From: Endomychus coccineus
Lineage: Eukaryota; Arthropoda; Insecta; Coleoptera; Endomychidae
NCBI GenBank assembly: GCA_958510875.1
Contig: OY294068.1
Location: 179,459,411 to 179,523,410, forward strand
Reading direction: 5' to 3'
Length of the DNA stretch: 64,000 bases
Under the pieces are notes generated by a model that saw only the letters and a list, made by a program, of their open reading frames with translations, did no database searches and was not told the origin of the DNA. Positions 22,355 through 33,605 of the stretch are shown here, piece by piece. The first letter of the stretch is position 1; each line of letters begins with the position of its first letter. Made by a program: the position numbers and the translations under genes.

Positions 22355-24375
22355 TTACTGAGTTTTATTTAGAGATTTTAAAATGATTATTGCCCATTAT
22401 TTGAACAGTGTTTGATATTTCCTTGTCATACTCGACAGAAAGCTCAGATACTTCAGATATCAAAATATGGCTACTACCAGTGGCTTGTCACAAAATTGAG
22501 AAACATTTTTCCCTTCCTGAATTATCTTTTTCGTATAATTTTTCGATTCTTCAATACTTTCTATGTAATTGATCTACTCTTCCTTCTTAGCGATGAACTC
22601 ATTATAGTCGAGTCAAATAGGTAATTCATTACGAAATCAAACGATATGGACCGATTTTGTTGAAACAAAGTGCATTCGATTCGGGATGACGTCTAGAAAA
22701 AAGCTTACCGGTTAGTTTTTCGTGCGAATTTGTTATTATTTTTTAAACCGAATAATTGACCAATTTCCAAAATTTCATCAAAACTAACCAGATATCCTCA
22801 GTTAAGGGTTGTGGAGGTTGTTTTTTTATGTTAAATGTTTAAAAATTTGTTAAAAGGGGGTCGTTACTAATTTAAATCAAAAACAAAATCAAATTCTAAT
22901 TTTTAGATTTTTTAATTTGAAATAAATTCCCGCTCATCTAAAAATTTTTTCTATCTTTTCTACTCAGTCTTTTTATATTCCACACAGCATCTTTTACATG
23001 TACTATGGACATATACGTAATAAAAACCGAGCGGGAGTAGCGGGCAGGTATTTTTCTTAAACTATGCAGTCTACACTATACTATAACATAGCATCTATCA
23101 TATAATAAGATAAAGTAAAGACGCGGCACGTATACGTGGACCACGCTGCTATTGTAATGTAGATAAATAATAAATGATCACCACGTGTCACTTACTGTTG
23201 GATGCTGCTATTGTTCAGATTAGTAAAATTTCTCATTCGTTTTATGTGAAAATTATTTTGTTCTGTGGTTCAATGAATATTATCAGAAACATTTTATTAA
23301 TAATTCAAATACATATTGTTCAATAAATAAAATATTGCTTTAATAAAGCATTCACGCTGCAAATTAATAAAAGTGTTTTTCGGTTAAAAACATAATAACA
23401 AATTTGGACAAAAAACTAACCGGTAAGCTTTTTTCTAGACGTCATCCCGAATCGAATGCACTTTGTTACATAAAAATCGGTCCATATCGTTCGATTTTCG
23501 TAAGTCGGCCTGTTTTAATACATATTTGACTCGACTATTATGTCTCGAGATATTTAAAGTTGAACATAACTTATATTAAAATCTATTTTTTTCTGTCAGG
23601 GTATTGCATTTATTGTGTGAATTGTGTTCATGGTTAACAGTTTGTAAACGATTTCAACAATCAACCTAAATGCGTTTTTCGTATGTAAGTGCGTGCGTCA
23701 GCCAAAACATTCTGAAAATAAATTAATGTTTTGTATAGTTAAGTTGGCTTTTGTCTGAAATATTCATTTCGATCTATTATAGTTCTATCTTTGTTGGTAA
23801 TTGTTGATATTACAGCCACGTACTATATTGCTTGTTGTAAAATGCAAATAAAACTCATCAGGGTTGAATTTCGCACTTTAATAACCTTGAAAGATGTGTT
23901 TATGCACAATAACACAACTGTGTCATTTACAAAATGTTAACTGAAAGCATAATTCACGCAATAAATGCAACCTTATGACAAAAGACAGACATGAATAATA
24001 CTAATATGACAAAAGGAAACATATCAAAATAAAAATAATTGTGCTGCGTTATGTTTAACATTGAATATCTCGAGAAATAATCTGTATATCACTAAGAAGG
24101 AAAAGTTGATTAATTACATAGAAAGTATTGAAAAATTGAAAATATTGCCAAATTGATATTTCAGATAGTAGCGTAGAATTTAGGACGGGAAAAATGTTCC
24201 TCAATTCTGTAGTACGCCACTGGTAGTAGCCAGAAATTAATTTTTGACACATTTCAATATGTTCTAAAGAGTTTAAGTTTTCTGCCAAGAGTGATATGAG
24301 AATATCAAACGGTGTTAAAGTAATGGACAAAAAACATTCTAAAATTTCTAAATAAAACACTTTGTAACTCATTAA
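22355..24375. mobile_element. Large palindromic (foldback) element, interrupted
   Basis: The left arm (22359-22605, resuming 23537-23690) matches the reverse complement of the right arm (about 23910-24372). Shared words include GGCTACTACCAGTGGC, TTCAATACTTTCTATGTAAT, CTCGAGATATT and GCATTTATTG. The left arm is split by a separate 931-bp insertion. Possible true termini are TACAGG at 22246 and CCTGTA at 24396-24401. Without the insertion it would be about 1.1-1.2 kb. No coding capacity. Confidence 0.7.
22606..23536. mobile_element. Non-autonomous element, long TIRs, 5-bp TSD ATTAT
   Basis: The inverted ends start AGTCGAGTCAAAT and extend about 140-170 bp (22606-22745 against 23397-23536), including a shared ATGACGTCTAGAAAAAAGC block. 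They are flanked by ATTAT at 22601-22605 and 23537-23541. The opposite arm of the host palindrome shows the uninterrupted site, confirming the borders. No open frame of note, so it depends on an unknown transposase. Confidence 0.85.
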
Positions 24376-24401
24376 GAAACATATTAATGAATCATCCTGT
24401 A

Positions 24402-25339
24402 TATTATGATCATTACTTTAGTTGGGAAGAAATGTAAAGCGAATATGTCACGTGACACGTTTCTGGTAAAAACTCAATTCCTCGTTTTGGTAACCAAATA
24501 CTGTTCCCAAGACCGGTTTATTCCGTGTAAGACAGTTCGCTTGTTTTGCAGACACCGCTACAGGCGTTCAAACTAGGCTGCGCTAATGCCAGACAGTCTG
24601 GTTCTAGTTCAAAAATGAAAGATCTCTCGCTTCGATTATGAGATGCACTTCGTTATTCATAGGTAACTGAAGATAACTTTCAATGGAATAATGGTCATAA
24701 TTACTGCGAATACGTAAACCTCGATAGTTCGTTCAAAGAAAGTAATTATGGACGTTTTAAGCTTCGGTAATACATTAAGTAACTAAAGGTTAAATTACCG
24801 TCAAAAGTGGTAGGTTTCTATTGGATAAATGAAAGTAAAAATAAGAATCTGATCTCGATTATTGATGTCCTATTATCGCAACAATAACTATAGATATAAA
24901 TTTGTAATACTCAGTATGAGCTGGGAACTATTTGATTGTTGATTTGTAGTTGTAATGAGATTTTTCTATATTATTGAAAAAAAAGCGAAAATATGAAATG
25001 TGTAATTTTTATTACAAAATTTTGCGAAATCTCTGTTAGTTGCTTCGATTTCCTGTAATCAATGAACAAAATAATATTTAACACAAATGTACGTTTCCAA
25101 ACAAAAGATATAGTTCCGTTTGATCACATACAAATAACGACTCCACTGTCTTGTATCACCATTTTTCATCAGTAGGTTGTCAGGATGTTAGATCAACTGA
25201 CACAATTGCAATTATTCCATGAAGTGATTCATTAATTTATGACGCTGATATTTGCAATAAATAATAAATCATTCTTAATTGATCAATTATCAGAAAATAT
25301 GTCTAAGAAAAACAAAGAGAAAGATATTATTAATGATAG
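24402..25339. other. dac intron DNA, no gene seen
   Basis: AT-rich, with no coding, RNA or repeat feature that I can support. Confidence 0.5.
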
Positions 25340-26720
25340 TTCATTAAAAAAGCTTTGATGATCAAGCTACAAGCCACAACATCGTGAATGATTGGCAATA
25401 TGGCTTTCGCCAGCAGAGATCAACAAGAGACCTGCTTGCCTACGTAACACATATATGTTAGAAATCCATTGAAAAACATGAGGAATCCTTTGCTGTATCA
25501 TTGGATATCTCCAAAGCATTTGACCGAGTCTGGCACTAAAGCTTTCTTGGGAAACTTGCGTCATATGGTTTGCTACTATCAAGCTATCTCTCGAATAGAT
25601 CACTCCATGATGTGGTTGATGGAGTATCCTCCGATACAATGGCTATCAACGCAAGTTTTACACAGGGATCTGTCTTGTCACCAACTTTTTTCGTACTCCA
25701 TATCTACGATCTGCTGGAAGTGACCACATGTCTCATTCACAGCTTTGCAGATGACGGTACACTTCATACCGCTTCTCATCTGAAGCCTCGATACCATCCA
25801 ATAAAACCAGAGAAACGAGACAGGGACAGGTTGACGCAATTAATGGAGATCTGGCAAATATTCTGGAATGGGAATTTAATAATCTAATAGAGAAGCCTAC
25901 CTACCTTGGAACCAAACGAACCCACCTGGTGGCACTAGAGTGAGAGTTTCGTTATTCCAATCTCCTCTATCCGGGATGAGGAGTTTGAGAGGAGTGAGAC
26001 CCAAAGCTGGAACCATGTTATCTTGTTTCATTTCTAGTATGGGGCATTTAGAGATAACCTCACTTAAAATAGTCCGCCAGAGTAGTGCATTTTGGTTCAG
26101 TGATCTAGGCGCTTTAGCCTATATGCCTTTCTCATGGCCTCAGTTTCCATATATAAGTGTATGGCATTGGACCGAGTCTGGGATCAAAGACTTTTCGGGA
26201 ATATTCTGTCATGTGGTTTGCCACCTCAAAAAAAATGTCAGGTACAACCATTCCTATAAAGTCTACCATAACAATGTTCGGGATCTCCACCAACAGCACC
26301 CTATCATGAGATGATCATGTGAGGTCCGTTGCGAACCCGCTTCACAAAAAATTTGTTTCTGATCATTGCCAAGAGGTACTTCAGATCCCAGCAGCTCCTC
26401 ATAATCTACAAAGTACAGATTTGATCTGTTCTAGAGTATTGTTCACATGTTTGAAGTTCGGCTCCCAAACATACAGTGAAGCTCTCGGATTCTATCGAGG
26501 ATAGATATTCGTTTAATTGATGATATAACACCTACGAGTTCATTGACCTCTCTAGAACGTCTTAGAAAGGTGGGAGGTCTCCCATTTTCTATAGAGATTC
26601 TACGACGGGAGATTCCAGATAGGCGGACTAGAGTAGCTCAGTCACTCCTTTACTGTCAAGCTCGAGAGCTGCCGAACTTAATTTTTTCATCGAAGGGCGA
26701 AGTTGTGGAATTCTTCATCT
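25340..26720 (+). mobile_element. Scrambled LINE: RT pieces with an inverted RNase H scrap
   Basis: The first block (25387-25790) reads DWQYGFRQQRSTRDLLAYV, ESFAVSLDISKAFDRVWH, FTQGSVLSPTFFVL and IHSFADDGTLHT, covering RT motifs up to the catalytic FADD. A short piece at 25890-26010 is inverted: its complement reads LTLVPPGGFVWF, like the RNase H start of the element at 53342-53689. From 26160 a second RT start (ALDRVWDQRLFGNILSCGLP) leads into a post-RT region with DITPTSSLTSLERLRKVGG, RREIPDRRTRVAQSLLY and a stop at about 26721. Stops and frameshifts are frequent. It is a composite of at least two non-LTR copies and is inactive. Confidence 0.75.
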
Positions 26721-26721
26721 A

Positions 26722-27049
26722 GTAAGGTCTTTTCCTATGCATATTACCTCCAAAACTTCAAGATAAATATGAATGATGCCTATCTCCTCTCCCTACATTC
26801 CACTGCTGGGTCTCATGGTGTTCTACAAACATTATAGGTTTCCCTCTCGTGTACTCAAAGTATATAAAAAAAATAACCTCCCCCTCTTTTTATAGCAAAA
26901 TAACTTCAGGACAATCCTGCTTGTCAAATGTAAATGATTGTAGAAACAGAAACTACATATAAAATTTGAAATGATTTCGAAACCGCTAATGGAAGACGTC
27001 AAATTATACTTATAAGGTTACATTGAAATTTTATCCAAATGGTCTACAT
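26722..27049. other. dac intron DNA, no gene seen
   Basis: Nothing recognisable between the LINE debris and the MITE-family copy. Confidence 0.45.
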
Positions 27050-27350
27050 AATATTTCCACTCTATGTTCCATACTGACACTTCTTGTCAGGTTGAGTTTC
27101 GCAATTATTCACACTATAATATAACCTACTTATATGCTGTCACATTAGCTATTAAAATGTACCATAGAATCAAGAAGTCCAGGACTTCTTGTACAGAATA
27201 AAGACATGAAATAGAACGTGACGTCATCAATATGAGTGAATTTCGGACACTTCTGCAGGTTAAATATATACTTATTTATAATCAGAAAAACACAGTTGTC
27301 CTTATGGTTCATTGAAATACCATAATTCCGCTTGAAAAAATTAAGATACC
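27050..27350 (-). repeat. Dispersed MITE-like family, copy 1
   Basis: The reverse complement of about 27060-27170 (TGGTACATTTTAATAGCTAA, TTATAGTGTGAAT) matches 63160-63245. The word GGACACTTCTGCAGGTT (27244-27260) recurs at about 55393 and, altered, at about 59096. Confidence 0.5.
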
Positions 27351-29556
27351 TTTGTCCTCCGAAGGATTTCATTTGTTAGTTCAGACCATAGACCTATTAT
27401 CCTAAGGAGACGAAACATCTCATTGCTAAAACTCCATTTGACTTGTCCCAATGATTACATGAAGTATGACAAAGAAAACCAACGGACCTCTTTGTCGCCG
27501 AATCATAATTACTCCTTATTGGCAACGCTGTAACTATGATTGAAAACTTGGTATCACTTGTAAGGCAACACCGCTTCGAAATAGTTACGGGAATAACGGA
27601 AGCTGTCAAATTGCGTAGTACAGAACCAAGTCCCCATTCATGAAAGATGCACGGCGTTGTCGCTTTCTGAACAAATGATGCAATGGAATGGAATAGTTCT
27701 ATATTAAAAAAATTTAATATTCTATAATTCGATTTTATATTCCAGGTTACTATAAATTATGGAATATTTTTCAGAGAAAACGACATTTCAACAGTATTGC
27801 TTCTAATATAACGAATAAATAATGCTATGGACGTTTTTATAATAATTACAAATCTCAATCCGGCACACAGAACAACTAATTCGGCAACAGAACATTCATA
27901 TGGCCATACTTGTAATATACAGCGGTCTGAGTGGCCTAAATTTGGCAATGTCTGATCGTGTTTAAATGTAAACAATTCAGACTCTTCAGGATAATATGTC
28001 TATGGTTCAGACTCAAAAATTACACCAGTGAGCATCTACGAGATTATTGATTGTAATGAGTTGATATGGATAGAGCCCTTTCAGACATTAAGAACTTGAA
28101 ATGTATGTACTGCAAAAACAGTAATTAGTTCACATGAAATACTGAAGATGTCGAACTTACTAGTGATACATTCTCATAATAAATTACCTTTAATCCCTGG
28201 ATATTATATGATTCATTTTGTGAAATAGTATCAGTCTATTCATTCATTCGATGGAGGATACTTAACCACAAATCAGCGGACATATCCAGAAGAGCTAGAT
28301 AATGATATAATCTGTGCAAAAGATAAAAAACTCGTAAAGGATGAATAGTCCGAGATGAGCAAGCCTCCGTAATTACTTCATGATGTACTACTACAAATAG
28401 CATCGATGAGCAATAAATATTCTTAACGATTTGTTTATTGTAAAAGTAGTCAATTATCCTTGTGGGAGTCCACATATCTGTGCAAGTGCAACAGAGCGTC
28501 GAGCATTAAACACAGTCTAAAATAAGTCATCAAAACGAGCATGCCAGTCGGTCATCTATCTCAGACATACCGATGAAGGAACATTAACATTCCCAGTTTT
28601 ATTTTTCCCATGACTCTAAACAAACAAATTAGCCGGGCATATCTCTTTATGTCCAACATGTACACGGCCACTCTTGCACGCATGTGCAATCAAACGTGAT
28701 TTATATTTCACTATAAGAAACTTATATCACTTTGTACATTGATATATACAAGGTTTCTTACTGGGCGTACACTGTAAATGTCTTAAATTTTAAACTGGTG
28801 GTGCTTCTCTAGGAAGCGGCATGTTTTGTGATCCTGTTGATAGCTATATTGCATCGTACTCAGCGGTTGCATTAATATTAATGAAATCCTTAATAAATTC
28901 GAAATTAATATCAAACACGTTTATAAAGTGGCTCACACAGAGAGGAAATATTTAGCTTCACAATGCAGATAAAACTGAAATAATTAACCAAAGTGACTCT
29001 CCAATTATAACTGCTTAATTAAATGAAGAAAATTTCTAATCATAGCCGAAACGTTCATGAACTGATAAAAGTTCGACCAAAATTTGCTGATAAGAACATT
29101 TCACAATTTTTGTTTTTTACGTAGAATGACACTTCTTGTTGTGTTACGCAAACTAAAAGTTATTTCTCTTTAGTTCATCCAATTCGTTGAAGAATAAACT
29201 CCAGTGCACCTGTCGGTACTTTCATATTGTATATATACCTAGGTCATTATGTTAATAAATCTCAGATAAAAACTTGTGGACACTTCAATATTCTCTGTTA
29301 AGAACGTTTTAGGTCAATTATACTCGTTGGCGATGATATCAAAATCTTTAAGATTATGTTCCCTCTGATGCAATAACATTAAGTGACCTTCAATAAAAAA
29401 CCATTTATTTACTTGAATGAATAATATAATTTTCCGAAAACTGTAATCAAAAGTGATTTTTACTTGATATTTGTCAACTTGCTAAAACGACTGTTTTTTA
29501 TCTACAGGATGTAAAATTCTTTTGCGATTTACTAAAACATTTCTCTCCTTTTGCAG
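27351..29556. other. dac intron DNA, no gene seen
   Basis: Several 70-80 codon open frames on the minus strand (27397-28475) have no recognised family. The intron ends at the acceptor CTCCTTTTGCAG (29545-29556). Confidence 0.5.
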
Positions 29557-29778
29557 ATATGGATGAAGGTGACATACCTTTACCTGTAGTACCTGTCAGT
29601 GAATCGCAACAAGCCGCATTAAATTACTCAACTTTGGCAAACGCCGTGGCGTCTGTAAATGGCCCAACTCACGATTCCATTTCATCGACGGAAACGCTCC
29701 TCCGAAATATACAGGGACTACTGAAAGTAGCCGCCGACAACGCTCGACAACAGGAGAGGCAAATCAACTACGAAAAAG
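29557..29778 (+). CDS. dac: dachshund exon C with start of C-terminal Dachshund box
   Basis: Acceptor CTTTTGCAG, donor AAAAG|GTACAA. Two bases complete an Asp codon, 73 codons follow and one base is left over. After a Pro/Val-rich segment (MDEGDIPLPVVPVSESQQ) comes SSTETLLRNIQGLLKVAADN, then ARQQERQINYEK. This is the signature of the C-terminal Dachshund box, a helical coiled-coil segment used for protein contacts (for example with Eya) in the retinal-determination network. The coiled coil should continue in the next exon, which I cannot find up to 64000. Known biology: Dac is a nuclear cofactor needed for eye, leg and brain development. Confidence 0.95.
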
Positions 29779-29857
29779 GTACAAATAGCAACATGGTTTA
29801 TCTACTGTCGCTCGCACAATACTACATGTACTTAGCCGCCACTCAGAACCGTTAAAT
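29779..29857 (+). other. dac: Read-through extension of dac exon C (putative alternative C-terminus)
   Basis: If the donor at 29779 is not used, the frame stays open for 26 codons (GTNSNMVYLLSLAQYYMYLA then ATQNR) and stops at TAA. A canonical AATAAA lies 80 bases further on (29937-29942). This could make a truncated Dac lacking most of the coiled coil. No transcript evidence is available here. Confidence 0.35.
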
Positions 29858-29936
29858 GAACGTCGAACTCGTTTTCTAATGAACTGTTGTACATAATTAT
29901 GTAATATTATACCGATAAGTCGACATTTCGCCCGTA

Positions 29937-29942
29937 AATAAA
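29937..29942 (+). promoter_or_regulatory. AATAAA polyadenylation signal, possibly intronic
   Basis: An exact AATAAA hexamer 159 bases after the exon C donor, in sequence less AT-rich than the deeper intron. Chance occurrence is likely in AT-rich DNA, so it matters only together with the read-through frame. Confidence 0.3.
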
Positions 29943-30479
29943 CTCCATCTGATGATGTTTGAAGAAAATATCATAGAAATTCAACTTTGTTTCATATATT
30001 TCTCATTATCATGAACATATATCATAAACTGGAACATATCACACGAATGGTGTATCCAAGTGGATGATTCCAACTTTGGCACATTATGAAATCAGAACTA
30101 GTATCGACAAATTTGTACGTCCCAAAGTTCCAACTCAAATTGTTTTCTCAAGAATACTAAGTTTATCATCTAATACCAAAATATTTTTTATTATTATTCT
30201 GGAAGCTGGTATTTCCATTCCAAATATCACGGTTTTACATTCTTATTATTATTTTGATGCATCTAGTTCCTAACCTGTACGGTACTCATCATGAAAGGTT
30301 TATTCTTTCGGCAATGTGATCTTCTAATTTCAGTCTATAATCTCATATCCAGTTGTTCTTCCGTTATTGTGATTGGTACACATGGAACATATTCTATTTT
30401 AAAGATGGTATAGACCAAAATATTTCTTGAACTCGTAAGATGTTGAGTTCAAAAGAGTTCACTCCGTAAATACACTATA
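29943..30479. other. dac intron DNA, no gene seen
   Basis: Start of the long downstream intron. A 69-codon frame at 30064-30273 is not recognised. Confidence 0.5.
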
Positions 30480-30482
30480 GCA

Positions 30483-31213
30483 CTATAAATGAGGAATATT
30501 CACCCGTATCCACTAAAAATACTCTTAAAGGACCTTCTGGACACCAAGCAGCCATCATCAGAGTAAACTGAATTATAAATCAAATGTGCCTGTTTGAATA
30601 GTATTTGGGCGATAATAATGTAAACAAATACTTCAATAAAATTCAAAAGTTTCACTTAAGTCCTTCAGTAATTAATAAATTCCATGATTTGTTTTCTAAA
30701 TTTGCAATACAACCAGTTTCTAGATGTAAGAACAAGCTAAAAAATCGTTTAGGCAACACCTTTGATAAAGTTTCCGACACCGACAAATCTGGGATTTACA
30801 AATTTCAAAATGTTATGTAGGTCAAACTGGTAGGAAAATTTCAACTCGGTATGAGGAACATTTTGCCCATATAAAGTAAACTAATGGTGAAAAATCAGCG
30901 TTGGCCGAACATATTTTGGATACAGATCACACCATTTCTCGAAAAAGTGTATCACTGTTAACACACAGTACATACAAAAATCTAGGTAATTTGGAAGGGA
31001 TAGAAATGTATGAGCGAAAAAGCAATTTATTAAATTTCGAATCATCTCCAGCTGAGGGTAACCCTTTGTTCACATTATTATTGCCCAAATAGTATTTAAA
31101 CAGGCACATTCTGATTTATAATTTAGTCTACTCTGATGATGGCTACTTGGTCGACGAGAGGCCCTTAGTACTTCAACAGTATTTTTAATGAATAAGGGTG
31201 CATATTTCTTATT
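30483..31213 (+). mobile_element. Penelope-like element, GIY-YIG part, inverted flanks (family 3, copy A)
   Basis: The central frames (30605-31092, one stop and a shift) read SGIYKFQ, CYVGQTGRKISTRYEEHFAH, SALAEHILDTDHTISRKS and a C-terminus ending FTLLLPK: the GIY-YIG endonuclease of a PLE. The block is bracketed by inverted copies of one 145-bp sequence (30483-30625 on the minus strand, 31070-31213 on the plus strand), each holding a CTGATGATGGCT word like a hammerhead core. Inverted terminal pieces are typical of PLE insertions. A second member lies at 51085-51490. RT is absent. Confidence 0.8.
31133..31180 (+). ncRNA. Decayed hammerhead-like motif of PLE family 3
   Basis: CTGATGA followed by TGGCTAC-TTGGT and a GAGA in place of GAAA. 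The relative at 51411 keeps GGCTAC-TTG-GTAGC and GAAA. The conserved C before stem III is missing, so activity is unlikely. Confidence 0.3.
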
Positions 31214-32639
31214 TATAGATCCACAAACCTACTAACTTGTCCCATATCAATTCATCGTAAGATACATACAGATATCAACTTATTCGAATTAATTACTATT
31301 GAAAACGTTGCAACATATAAAAAATGTCGGGAAACCGCTGCTATAACTTTTCCACAACCCAATACAATTTCGAGCATTGTAATCTTTCGATTTTCGGGCT
31401 TTCTACATAAAAAATGTGATTGTATGATGTTAGAATTGAAGAAAATATTTTTTTTTAATTCTGCACACCTACTTTTTACGTGATTCAAAATGGATAATGA
31501 CATGAGGAAGCACTTAGTTACTTAGTTGCAACTGAAATTCAATAGCAATCAAAGGGCATAGAATTCCAGATGCTACATAGAATTGAGCGATTTCATTAAC
31601 TAAATGATAAAGCATTGTGTTACAAAAATATTCTTATTCACTGTGAAAATAAACGAAAGTCATTCACAATAACGCAGTATTTTCCCTATTATTTTCTCGT
31701 GTGTCTCATTATTATTCCTTTTGAATTATATAGAAAATAAACGAAATCATAAATTCATATTTTTATGAAAAAACTCGGAAAATCACTAAAAATAAATAAT
31801 CGTGTATTATCTTTTGGAAACATTTGGACAATTGAAGATGCAGGTTAGGAAAAAGTACCCCCGAAAGGAGTATCTCAACACAACCGATTTGTCAACTCTT
31901 GATGCACTTGCGTTCTTGCAAAATAATAAAAATGTTAATTAAATGATATCTATTTTGAAACTATCCAGAGGAGGAAACACCCAAAGTAAGAACGTTCCTA
32001 AAACGCATTACAAATGTTCTGCTTGGCATGAAGGTGAAATGTCCTCGATTTAATTAGAATTGTATAAAGTCCTATTATCTACGATAATTTAATCTGATCT
32101 TCAAGCACAAGTCAGTGCACATATCGACTATTCATAAGGGTAAAATTAGCTTTGTAGTTGTACATAAATGATTATCTGTCTAGATTACAAGATATTTTAT
32201 AGCAAAATGATTGTTTGTAGCGACAGTATAAATATAAAAACGGCACGTCTGATCTCACGATCTTACTAGTGTTGAACTTGAACTGACCCGGTGTTCAGTG
32301 ATGGAATTTGTATTCTGTCAGCTGGTTGTTAGTAATTTGTGCCATTACTTCCAGTGTTGTTAGAGTAGATGTTTATTTAAAAATAGTTAATTTAACTTGA
32401 ATATTTATATAACTAAAAACTCATATAGAAATTTTGATATATTCATATAAAAATATACCAACATACAACTTTCAGAACTTTGGCAAAACCAGTCTAGTAA
32501 TTTTTTCAACATAATTATCCAGGGGTTATCAAAATCTTTAAAGCAATACATTAGCTATTACTTTTATGCCTTATAAAACTTTTTCAGTTTAAAATGATTT
32601 TCAAGAATATTCCCGAGATCGAATACTTCATAAATATAT
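31214..32639. other. dac intron DNA, no gene seen
   Basis: An 83-codon minus-strand frame at 31252-31503 is unrecognised. No other feature. Confidence 0.45.
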
Positions 32640-33300
32640 ATTTCATCATATATAAATTTTCGGGAAAAAGGTTACACTAACACATATGCTTATTTTTCTC
32701 GTCATCATCAGAAGACGTATCAATGTGTAAAAACGGGATTCCCTAAAACTAATTGTTTCAGCACAAAACATCCTCATTGCAACAATTTCAATTAAACATG
32801 CTCACGTCGCCGAAACTAACAGAAACACGAGTAATTGAAATTAAAACAGATTAATATTTTAAGTATATGAATATGTATCAAGAATTCACTGCGTAGCAAT
32901 TTTCATATAATATACGAAGTCATGTCAAACAATGTTTGTATACAACTGAAACCAAAAAATATAATGATCCAGTATTCACTTTCGAACTAGATGTTAAAGA
33001 TTTATGAGGTAATAGAGAGAGGTTGTCATACCTTATTAGAATATTGCTATTTGAGCATTCTACTTAAAATATACTTTTAACATTATAAAAACGCATGTGA
33101 GAATTTGCAAGGGTTTTAATTATATAAATTAGTATAAATCTGACTTAAAGAATATACGTCTGTTCTATGATTTACAGACTTGGAGTCACGTTCAATGTGA
33201 ATCATCTCCAGAATAGATCTTTCATAATAATTGGTGTCCTCAGTTAAAATATTAACATTTTTGTAATTGAATTGATGGTTATAATCAATGCAGTGTTTTA
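32640..33300 (-). mobile_element. Penelope-like element 3' fragment (family 1, copy B)
   Basis: Minus-strand copy of the element at 1085-1752. The frame at 33116-33295 (59 codons plus stop, same length as in copy A) reads HCIDYNHQFNYKNVNI, YERSILEMIHIERDSKS and SLSQIYTNLYN. Retention of frame and length despite substitutions supports past coding. Its hammerhead site (complement of 32695-32717) keeps CGTCTT-CTGATGA but has lost stem II and the GAAAC part. Copy C follows head-on in the opposite orientation. Confidence 0.75.
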
Positions 33301-33367
33301 CATGACTTCGTATATTATAATAAAATTGCTAAGTAGTGGATTATTGATACATGTCCATATACTTCAA

Positions 33368-33605
33368 ACATTAATGTGTTATTTCGATTGCTCGTGTTTC
33401 TGTTCGTTCCGGCGACTTGGGCAATTTTAATTGAAACGATAAGAACGCTTTGTTCTGATGCAGTTAGTCTTAAGAAATTCCGTTTTTAGACATTGATACG
33501 TCTTCTGATGAAAGTCGTGAGAACGAAACGTACGTAAAGACGACAATAATAAGCATATGTGTTAGTGTTACCTATTTCCCGAGAATTTATATATAATTTA
33601 TAAAT
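33368..33605 (+). mobile_element. Penelope-like 3' region (family 1, copy C)
   Basis: Only the 3' region matches copy A (about 1525-1752). It lies 70 bases from copy B in the opposite orientation, forming an inverted pair like the PLE at 30483-31213. Contains the hammerhead at 33499-33542. Confidence 0.7.
33499..33542 (+). ncRNA. Hammerhead-like ribozyme, stem II weakened
   Basis: Stem I CGTCTT/AAGACG, core CTGATGA, GAAA, short stem III and the GTA cleavage triplet are all identical to 1653-1696. Stem II reads AGTC-GTGA-GAAC, so two of four pairs are lost. Probably slow or inactive. Confidence 0.55.

Noticed and set aside
22606..23536. LTR retrotransposon reading of the paired 140-170 bp ends
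   Set aside because: The ends are inverted, not direct, and there is no primer-binding site or gag/pol sequence.
29559..29855. The whole 98-codon open frame as one small gene
   Set aside because: The first 73 codons are a phase-matched dac exon with good splice sites; the ATG is internal and the tail is intron read-through.
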